A stretch of 5,012 nt of DNA from Bryobacteraceae bacterium (GTDB lineage Bacteria; Acidobacteriota; Terriglobia; Bryobacterales; Bryobacteraceae), in NCBI GenBank assembly GCA_025929455.1, contig JAICMB010000309.1, positions 1 to 5,012 of the forward strand, in the 5' to 3' direction. A model generated the notes under the pieces. It had not been told where the DNA came from. It saw only the letters and a list, made by a program, of their open reading frames with translations, and did not search any database. Made by a program: the position numbers and the translations under genes. Below are positions 1 to 5,012 of the stretch, piece by piece. The number at the start of each line of letters is the position of its first letter. The stretch's first letter is position 1.

Positions 1-1106
1 AGAATAATGTTGCAAGTCACCAGGAGCCAGTAGTACGGCGCGTACGGCCCGAACTGCCGGTTCATGATCATGAAGTGCTCATATTGATCTCCGCTATAGA
101 ACGACATGAAGGTTTCCATAACGTACGCGAAGGCGACGATCTGGCCGGTAGCCAGCATAAGCTTGGCGCAGCAATCCAGGTGACGCGCCGTGATGATGTC
201 TTCGAGGTGAAACCACTTGCGCGCGGGAATCGCGAGTGAAATCACCATCGCAAATCCCGAATAGATGGCGCCCGCTACGAAGTACGGTGGGAAGAAGGTC
301 GTGTGCCAGCCCGGGAGCAAGCTGATGGCGAAGTCGAAGCTCACCACCGTGTGAACCGATACCACCAGCGGCGTGCAGAGTCCGCCGAGCAGCAGGTAGG
401 ACATCATGTAACGCGACCAGTGGCGTGCGGAACCGCGCCAGCCGAGCGCGAAAATACCGTAGATCCGGCGCACCCAGGGCTTGACCGCTTTGTCCCGCAT
501 GGTCGCCAAATCCGGAATCAGACCGGTGTACCAGAACACCAGCGACAGCGTGAAGTAAGTCGATACCGCAAACACGTCCCAGATCAGCGGACTGCGCGGC
601 TGCGGCCACAGCCACATCGAATTGGGATACGGGAACAGCCAGTACGCAAGCCAAGGCCGGCCGAGGTGCAGGATCGGATACATACCGGCCTGCATAACCG
701 CGAATAGCGTCATGGCTTCCGCAAACCGGTTGATCGACGTGCGCCAGTCTTGCTTCAGCAACAGCAAAATGGCCGAGATCAGCGTTCCGGCGTGTCCAAT
801 TCCAATCCACCACACGAAGTTGACGATCGCGAATCCCCAACCGACGGGAATGTTCACGCCCCACACACCGATACCGACGAAGAACAGGAACCCCATCCCG
901 ACGAGCAGCAACTGCATCAGGCAGAAGGCCGCGGCGGCGGTAAATATCACCTGCCGCGGTGTCTTCGGCGCCGGCAGCAGCGGAATGTTCGCGATCTTAT
1001 CGGTGATCTTCCCGAAGTTATAACCGGGACCGACCACTTCCAGCGGCCCAGGGTCGGGAGCGTCCTTCTCGATGAAGTCGAATCCTATCTCTTCGTATTT
1101 CTTCAC
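1..1106 (-). CDS. actC: ActC, NrfD/PsrC-like quinol-oxidising membrane subunit of Alternative Complex III (3' partial)
   Basis: Integral membrane subunit expected to bind and oxidise menaquinol or ubiquinol and deliver electrons to the Fe-S clusters of ActB. The frame begins at GTG 1106, 16 nt after the actB stop, with a purine-rich GAGGCGGAA just upstream, and stays open to the window edge: 368 complete codons of a family usually about 450-490 aa. Seen: a soluble N-terminus of about 50 residues, then hydrophobic segments at about 54-80, 87-117, 130-148, 173-197, 233-257, 270-295, 316-338 and the beginning of an eighth at about 355. Family signatures are [19 protein letters not shown] (about 104-122), HLGRPW (His147) and [11 protein letters not shown] (Asp177). 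His147 and Asp177 are candidates for the conserved His/Asp pair of the quinol site, by similarity of motif and spacing; I have not aligned them. The order A-B-C and the two signature motifs make ActC much more likely than a polysulfide reductase or NrfD membrane subunit. An overlapping frame at 94-864 is a shadow. Confidence 0.92.
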   Translation of the reverse strand, partial: MKKYEEIGFDFIEKDAPDPGPLEVVGPGYNFGKITDKIANIPLLPAPKTPRQVIFTAAAAFCLMQLLLVGMGFLFFVGIGVWGVNIPVGWGFAIVNFVWWIGIGHAGTLISAILLLLKQDWRTSINRFAEAMTLFAVMQAGMYPILHLGRPWLAYWLFPYPNSMWLWPQPRSPLIWDVFAVSTYFTLSLVFWYTGLIPDLATMRDKAVKPWVRRIYGIFALGWRGSARHWSRYMMSYLLLGGLCTPLVVSVHTVVSFDFAISLLPGWHTTFFPPYFVAGAIYSGFAMVISLAIPARKWFHLEDIITARHLDCCAKLMLATGQIVAFAYVMETFMSFYSGDQYEHFMIMNRQFGPYAPYYWLLVTCNII

Positions 1107-1111
1107 GCCAG

Positions 1112-1120
1112 TTCCGCCTC
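1112..1120 (-). promoter_or_regulatory. Probable ribosome binding site of actC
   Basis: The minus strand reads GAGGCGGAA, then five bases, then GTG AAG AAA. The GAGG core is ten bases from the GTG and the GCGGAA part is closer, so either could pair with the 16S anti-Shine-Dalgarno tail. It lies inside the 16-nt gap after the actB TAA. No ATG start is available nearby in this frame, so this site supports the GTG start at 1106. Confidence 0.55.
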
Positions 1121-1122
1121 GG

Positions 1123-4100
1123 TTATGCTTTCTGGATTTCCGGATTCGGGTTCGTCAAACGGCCCATGTAGGTGGTGCGCGGCCGGGTATTTAACTCTTC
1201 AAGCGTGCTGTACGTTCTGATTTGCGCCTTCAGCTGTGCGACCTCACTCTTCGGATCGTTAATATCGCCAAACACGATCGCGCGCGTGGGGCAGGTCTGC
1301 GCACACGCGGGCACGATCTCGCCATCGAGCACCCGGCGGTTCTCTTCTTCGGCGTTAATCTTCGCCGCGTTGATGCGCTGTATGCAGTAGGAACATTTCT
1401 CCATCACGCCGCGGCTGCGCACCGTCACATCCGGGTTTCTCAGCGGGTACAAACTCTGCGTCTGCCAGTCGGAGTACAAGAAGAAGTTGAAACGCCGTAC
1501 TTTCCAGGGGCAGTTATTGGAGCAGTAACGCGTCCCGACGCAGCGGTTATACACCATCTGGTTGATGCCTTCGCCGCTGTGTACCGTCGCCGCGACCGGG
1601 CACACCAACTCACAGGGCGCATTCTCGCACTGCATGCACGGAAGCGGTTGGAAGTAGGTTTCGGGGTTGTTCCAGTTGCCTTTGAAGTAGCGGTCGACGC
1701 GTATCCAGTGCATGTGCCGCCCGCGCGCCACCTCAAATTTACCCACCACCGCGATGTTATTCTCCGCCTGACACGCCACCACGCATGCTCCGCAACCGAC
1801 GCAGGAGTTGAGGTCGATGGACATCCCCCACTTGTAGCCTTCGTAAGCGTAGTCGGGGTACAGCGTCATCCACTTCGGCAGCGGTTTGTCTTTTTCGTTT
1901 ACAAACTCCGGATGCTTCTTATACTCCTCGAGCGTGGCAACACGGACGGGCTCGCGCTCCTGCTCCGTCATGGTCAACTGTACGAAAGCGAAGGTGTGCT
2001 TCGGCCCCACTTTCCGGATTTCGGCGCCGTATCCGCCCGCCGGACTGTCCGACGTTTGTAACAGGTATGCATTGTATCCGATGTTGTTGCCGAGTTGTCC
2101 CGCTCGCCAGCGCCCGTAGCCCAGGTGCGCCGTTACGCAGTCATCGGCGTGTCCCGGCATCACAATCGCGCCGCCGGTCACGGCATTACCGCGATATTTG
2201 ATTTCAACCAGGTCTTCGTTCGTGATTCCGAACTTCTGCGCGAGCCGCGGGCTGAGCCAAATCGCGTTGTCCCAGACGTTCGTCGTCATGGGCTTGGGCA
2301 TCTCCTGCAGCCACCCGTTGTTGGACCAGGTCCCATCCCAAATAGTCGGGTCAGGGCGAATGATCAACTCAATCGGGCCGCCGTTCGCTCCCGTACCTGC
2401 AGGAGTTTGCGCCGTCGCTGTGGTCGTTGCCGCGGGATGCGCCGCCGCGGCTGCCGGAGTCACATTCGCGGCCGCTGCGACTGTGTTCGGCACCAGTCCA
2501 TCGTGCACCCAAGTCTGCCAGTTATCGTCGAAGCTCGCGCCGCCCCCCGCCTGCACCTGCCAGTAAGTCCGGACGGTTTCATAAGGCGAGCGATCTCCCT
2601 CGCCGGCGAGCACCGATATGAGCTGGTGCGGGCTGATACCGTCGTACAACGGTGCAATCAATGGCTGAATGATCGATACCGTGCCGTCAAAACCGCGCGT
2701 GTCACTCCAGGTTTCCAGATAATGCACGCCCGGCAGGTGCCAGTTACACCACTCCGATGTCTCGTTGTTATACGTGCTCAGGTGAACGCGCATCTTTACC
2801 TTCGACAGCGCGTCGCGGAACTTCAGATCCACCGGCGCGTTATACACCGGGTTGCCGCCGATGATGATCAGCGTGTCTACCGTGCCCGCCCTCATGTCGG
2901 CGACCAGGGCGCGCAAGTCCTGCAGCGGGTCAACCGGATTCGCTTCGATCGCGTCGGTGTGGAATACTGTCTTGCCGGTATTGCCGAGCGACGCATTCAT
3001 TGCATGCGCCAGTGCGTGAACTTCGGGCGATTGAAACTCGCCCGCGATCACGATGCAAGCACCGGCGTTGGCTTTTAGATCGCGCGCAATCGCCGGGATG
3101 TGATCGAATGCCAGCGACGTCTCTGCCGGAATATGCTGCGGCGGAGCGCCTTGCCCGCCTCCGCCGGCTCCAACGGCCGCCGCAAGCTGCCGCGCAAATT
3201 CAGGAATGATGCCCGCCTGCATCGGATAGCGGTGGTCCGCCAAGCCGCCGGTCGGCGATGGCGCCGGCTCCACAACATACAGGCGGTTCTGCGTGGTCTG
3301 ATCGAGCGGAACACCTTGCGCTTTCACCTGCGGCGCGCCCGTCTTCGGGCTGGTATCTTCTTCGGTGTGCGTCGCCGCCTGATTGCGGTACGGTGCTTCC
3401 GGTCCCGGCTGATACCCTTCTTGCAGATTCTCCTTCGGCTGCTCCGGCTTGGTGACGTTGTTGCGCGACCGTCGCTGTGCCACGAAATCGTGCGCATAGC
3501 GGAGATTGCCGCTGCCGCATGACAGGAAATCCGCGTCGAGCGACATGATTACGTTCGCGCGGTCGAACGCATAAACGGTGTTCACCGGTTTGCCGAACGC
3601 AGCCAGCGCTCCCCCGTGCGTGCCCACCTTCGCCGCCGGCTGATACTGATGCCACTTAGCGTTCGGCAGCGAAGCCGTCAGTCTACGCAACTGATCCCCG
3701 AGCGTCGGCGACAACACCATCTCGGTAAGAATGCGAATACCCGTTCCGCCGTTCGTCGCAGCAGTCACACGTATGTTCGCTATCGCGGCCTGAAAGTTCA
3801 CCCAGCTGCTGATACGCCCGTTGTACGTCGCTACCTGCGACCGGTCGGGATCGTATAACTGCAATACAGAAGCTTGATGGAAGTAATCCGCCGCACCCAG
3901 GCTGCCGGGATGATCCGGGTTGCCCTCGATTTTCGTCGGCCGTCCCAGATGGCTTTCCGCCAGCAGACCCACGGCGCACCCGCCCATCTCCATCGCGGTT
4001 GCGTAGAACAGCGGCTTACCCGGGACGAATTCCTCTGGCTGTCGTACGTACGGGACGATCAGTTCCTTCGGCTGCTTCGTACACGCGGCGAGTCCCGCGA

Positions 4101-4395
4101 GTCCCAGCGATGCCGCCATCAACTTCAGAAACGTTCTGCGCTTGGCGGGATCGAGCCAGTCCGGCGTGCGGTCCGGATACTCATCGTCGAGAAACTTGCG
4201 AAATTGATCCGTCTCCGCGAGTTCGTCGAGCGAGCCCCACATCGCGGGCGCGGCGTCCTGATCGAACAACGCCTGAATTTTTTTGAGGTCCGGACCCGGC
4301 CGCTCCGGAAGAGGATCGGAAGGACGGTCGGCCGTGTGCGGCGCGATTTGCACCAGTGCGCCGCGCGAATTCGTCCGCTCGTTAGGAGCTTTCAT
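1123..4395 (-). CDS. actB: ActB, fused molybdopterin-oxidoreductase-like / iron-sulfur subunit of Alternative Complex III
   Basis: Large extracytoplasmic subunit that carries electrons from quinol oxidised at ActC to the ActA hemes. The start is taken as ATG 4395, which overlaps the actA stop as ATGA; an in-frame TTG at 4413 would add six residues. Length is 1090 aa. Residues about 52-105 form an extended Tat-type signal with KRRTFLKLM (Arg86-Arg87) and a hydrophobic run ending in LAAC (Cys105). Residues about 125-830 resemble molybdopterin oxidoreductases (for example [14 protein letters not shown] at 151-164, and [10 protein letters not shown] near 757-766), but no N-terminal CxxC...C Fe-S motif of the catalytic family is visible. 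Known ACIII B subunits lack molybdenum cofactor, so I infer this domain is structural. Residues about 855-1050 hold four cysteine motifs with 15 cysteines (865/868/871/875; 920/923/928/932; 952/958/962; 1001/1004/1031/1035), matching three [4Fe-4S] plus one [3Fe-4S]. Two low-complexity segments interrupt the first domain (about 310-369 and 637-673). The gene lies between actA and actC in the standard order. Confidence 0.95.
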   Translation of the reverse strand: MKAPNERTNSRGALVQIAPHTADRPSDPLPERPGPDLKKIQALFDQDAAPAMWGSLDELAETDQFRKFLDDEYPDRTPDWLDPAKRRTFLKLMAASLGLAGLAACTKQPKELIVPYVRQPEEFVPGKPLFYATAMEMGGCAVGLLAESHLGRPTKIEGNPDHPGSLGAADYFHQASVLQLYDPDRSQVATYNGRISSWVNFQAAIANIRVTAATNGGTGIRILTEMVLSPTLGDQLRRLTASLPNAKWHQYQPAAKVGTHGGALAAFGKPVNTVYAFDRANVIMSLDADFLSCGSGNLRYAHDFVAQRRSRNNVTKPEQPKENLQEGYQPGPEAPYRNQAATHTEEDTSPKTGAPQVKAQGVPLDQTTQNRLYVVEPAPSPTGGLADHRYPMQAGIIPEFARQLAAAVGAGGGGQGAPPQHIPAETSLAFDHIPAIARDLKANAGACIVIAGEFQSPEVHALAHAMNASLGNTGKTVFHTDAIEANPVDPLQDLRALVADMRAGTVDTLIIIGGNPVYNAPVDLKFRDALSKVKMRVHLSTYNNETSEWCNWHLPGVHYLETWSDTRGFDGTVSIIQPLIAPLYDGISPHQLISVLAGEGDRSPYETVRTYWQVQAGGGASFDDNWQTWVHDGLVPNTVAAAANVTPAAAAAHPAATTTATAQTPAGTGANGGPIELIIRPDPTIWDGTWSNNGWLQEMPKPMTTNVWDNAIWLSPRLAQKFGITNEDLVEIKYRGNAVTGGAIVMPGHADDCVTAHLGYGRWRAGQLGNNIGYNAYLLQTSDSPAGGYGAEIRKVGPKHTFAFVQLTMTEQEREPVRVATLEEYKKHPEFVNEKDKPLPKWMTLYPDYAYEGYKWGMSIDLNSCVGCGACVVACQAENNIAVVGKFEVARGRHMHWIRVDRYFKGNWNNPETYFQPLPCMQCENAPCELVCPVAATVHSGEGINQMVYNRCVGTRYCSNNCPWKVRRFNFFLYSDWQTQSLYPLRNPDVTVRSRGVMEKCSYCIQRINAAKINAEEENRRVLDGEIVPACAQTCPTRAIVFGDINDPKSEVAQLKAQIRTYSTLEELNTRPRTTYMGRLTNPNPEIQKA
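1291..1803 (-). other. ActB iron-sulfur domain: four cysteine motifs
   Basis: Ferredoxin-like module at the C-terminus of ActB. Motif 1 is CX2CX2CX3C at 1771-1803, motif 2 is CX2CX4CX3C at 1600-1638, motif 3 is CX5CX3C with only three cysteines at 1510-1542, and motif 4 is CX2C followed 26 residues later by CX3C at 1291-1395. The total of 15 ligands fits three [4Fe-4S] clusters and one [3Fe-4S], the arrangement known for ACIII. The domain is fused to the large subunit, whereas related enzymes such as polysulfide reductase and Qrc have it as a separate protein. Confidence 0.85.
2377..2487 (-). other. Ala/Thr/Pro/Gly-rich low-complexity linker in ActB
   Basis: ActB residues about 637-673, composed mostly of Ala with Thr, Pro and Gly (for example [18 protein letters not shown]). 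It sits between the part ending [10 protein letters not shown] and the part starting [14 protein letters not shown], which looks like the beginning of the molydopterin-dinucleotide-binding-like subdomain. It is most likely a flexible interdomain linker. The high-GC repeats of Ala codons in this stretch also explain the long overlapping frames on the opposite strand. Confidence 0.6.
3289..3468 (-). other. Charged, Pro/Gln/Glu-rich insertion within the ActB molybdopterin-like domain
   Basis: ActB residues about 310-369, between the conserved-looking stretch [14 protein letters not shown] and [20 protein letters not shown]. The roughly 60 residues are rich in Pro, Gln, Glu, Thr and Asn, lack hydrophobic runs and look disordered. 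From memory, ActB homologues join these two conserved stretches with a much shorter linker, so this looks like a lineage-specific surface loop. The reading frame is intact on both sides, so it is not a frameshift. Confidence 0.55.
4081..4242 (-). other. ActB extended twin-arginine signal region with lipobox-like end
   Basis: ActB residues about 52-105. An aromatic/acidic stretch ([11 protein letters not shown]...[11 protein letters not shown]...DWLD) precedes KRRTFLKLM and a short hydrophobic run closing in LAGLAAC. This layout is that of the long Tat-type leaders known on ActB-like MoCo/4Fe-4S proteins, in which the twin arginine lies far from the start codon. It implies export of ActB in folded form with its Fe-S clusters already inserted. 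The LAAC end fits a lipobox, so Cys105 could be a lipid-anchored new N-terminus; cleavage and lipidation are inference. Confidence 0.75.
4392..4395 (-). promoter_or_regulatory. actA stop / actB start ATGA overlap
   Basis: On the minus strand the actA codons end ...CAT CGA TGA, and the ATG of actB uses the last A of CGA and the TG of TGA. This four-base overlap suggests translational coupling of the two subunits. No convincing Shine-Dalgarno sequence precedes the ATG (upstream reads CTGGACTTGCCATCG), which fits re-initiation by the ribosome finishing actA. It also decides the start against the TTG six codons upstream. Confidence 0.8.
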
Positions 4396-5012
4396 CGATG
4401 GCAAGTCCAGCAATCCGTTAAACTCTGCACCTTGTAAAGCTTCATCAGTTTACGCCCGAACTCCTCCTGGTTCGCGGGCGGCACGTAAGCCATGTTGAAC
4501 ACTTGTTCGCGCGGCCGCAGATATTTCCATGGCTCGCGGTGGCAGTCCAGGCACCAGTTCATATACAACGTGTTTACCTTGTAAATCAGCGGCATCTGGT
4601 CCACGCGGCCGTGGCAGCTCGCGCAGCCGATGCCTTTGTTGATGTGAATGCTATGGTTGAAGTAAACGAACTCGGGCAGGTCGTGCACGCGCGTCCAGGC
4701 CAGCGATTGCCCCGTCCGCCAGCTCTCACGCACAGGCTCGAGTAGCGGCGCGTTCGTCCAGATCTGCGAGTGGCAACTCATGCAGATCTCAGTCGCTGGA
4801 ACGCCGGCATAGCTGGAGGTCTCAACCGACGTGTGGCAATAGCGGCAATCAATGCCGTCGTCGCCGACATGATGCTTGTGGCTGAAGGGCACCGGCTGAT
4901 CTTTCGCGATGCCTACGTCCGTTGTGTACGAACCACGGTCCAGCGCGTACGCAACTACTAGCACCGTCCCCAACCCGATCAACCCGCCGAAAATACTCAC
5001 CCGAGCGATGCT
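4392..5012 (-). CDS. actA: ActA, membrane-anchored pentaheme cytochrome c of Alternative Complex III (5' partial)
   Basis: Heme-c subunit that takes electrons from the Fe-S module of ActB on the outer face of the cytoplasmic membrane. Seen: five CXXCH heme-attachment motifs (CRYCH 4833-4847, CMSCH 4770-4784, CASCH 4611-4625, CLDCH 4539-4553, CWTCH 4398-4412), the last almost at the C-terminus. Extra histidines near the motifs (FSHKHH upstream of heme 1, FNHSIH upstream of heme 3) are candidate distal heme ligands. A hydrophobic stretch at about 4941-4991 looks like the single N-terminal anchor. The frame stays open to the window edge (reading S-I-A-R before an in-frame GTG at 5000). That GTG falls immediately before the anchor, where the family usually carries an additional short N-terminal segment, so the true start is probably upstream of the window. 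Visible length is 206 codons plus the stop. Five hemes next to a fused ActB point to ACIII and not the hexaheme Qrc complex. The stop overlaps the actB start. Family assignment is strong; the start is unknown. Confidence 0.93.
   Translation of the reverse strand, partial: SIARVSIFGGLIGLGTVLVVAYALDRGSYTTDVGIAKDQPVPFSHKHHVGDDGIDCRYCHTSVETSSYAGVPATEICMSCHSQIWTNAPLLEPVRESWRTGQSLAWTRVHDLPEFVYFNHSIHINKGIGCASCHGRVDQMPLIYKVNTLYMNWCLDCHREPWKYLRPREQVFNMAYVPPANQEEFGRKLMKLYKVQSLTDCWTCHR

Noticed and set aside
94..864. 256-codon open frame on the minus strand
   Set aside because: It lies entirely inside actC in another frame, its product is Arg/His/Ala-rich without any domain, and the actC frame encodes clear membrane helices and family motifs over the same bases.
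1222..2061. 279-codon open frame on the plus strand
   Set aside because: Antisense to the Fe-S domain of ActB; His/Arg/Val-rich composition mirrors the codon bias of the real gene and nothing recognisable is encoded.
2095..3078. 327-codon open frame on the plus strand
   Set aside because: Antisense to actB; an Arg/Val-rich product typical of high-GC antisense frames, with no recognisable motif.
1123..4395. ActB as an active molybdenum enzyme (polysulfide, DMSO or formate type)
   Set aside because: The N-terminal Fe-S cysteine motif of those enzymes is not visible, the Fe-S subunit is fused at the C-terminus, and the neighbours are a pentaheme cytochrome and ActC, all typical of cofactor-free ActB.
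3874..4437. 187-codon open frame on the plus strand across the actA/actB junction
   Set aside because: Antisense to two well-supported genes; strongly Arg-rich with no domain.
4392..5000. actA as a complete gene starting at GTG 5000
   Set aside because: The frame remains open upstream to the window edge and the GTG sits directly at the beginning of the membrane anchor, leaving no N-terminal cytoplasmic residues; it is more likely an internal valine.
4392..5012. Qrc-type complex instead of ACIII
   Set aside because: Qrc has a hexaheme cytochrome and separate QrcB and QrcC proteins; here five hemes are visible and the two subunits are one polypeptide.

Overview
The window holds three consecutive genes of an Alternative Complex III (ACIII, act/MFIcc-type quinol:electron-acceptor oxidoreductase) operon. 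All three are on the minus strand, so transcription runs from high to low coordinates: actA (5' end cut by the window edge), actB (complete) and actC (3' end cut by the window edge). The sequence is essentially all coding. actA and actB share an ATGA overlap, and actB and actC are separated by 16 nt. I see no RNA gene, mobile element, CRISPR array, promoter or terminator, and no gap above 300 bases.

Layout: 5012-4392 encodes a membrane-anchored pentaheme cytochrome c (ActA). 4395-1123 encodes a 1090-residue fusion of an extended Tat signal, a molybdopterin-oxidoreductase-like domain and a ferredoxin-like domain with four iron-sulfur cysteine motifs (ActB). 1106-1 encodes an NrfD/PsrC-like polytopic membrane protein with the quinol-site signature (ActC). 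By analogy with characterised ACIII, ActC oxidises quinol, electrons pass through the Fe-S clusters of ActB to the hemes of ActA and related cytochromes, and finally to a cytochrome oxidase or soluble carrier. The remaining partners (ActD, ActE, ActF and often caa3 oxidase genes) would be expected at coordinates below 1, beyond this window.

The organism is an aerobic or microaerobic Gram-negative-type bacterium with a moderately high-GC genome. The protein style resembles my recollection of ActA/ActB from Acidobacteriota (Bryobacter/Solibacter-like), but this is an impression and not a tested assignment. I did not find a new biological system. The less ordinary points are a charged, Pro/Gln/Glu-rich insertion and an Ala/Thr-rich linker within ActB, and a combined twin-arginine plus lipobox-like N-terminus on ActB.
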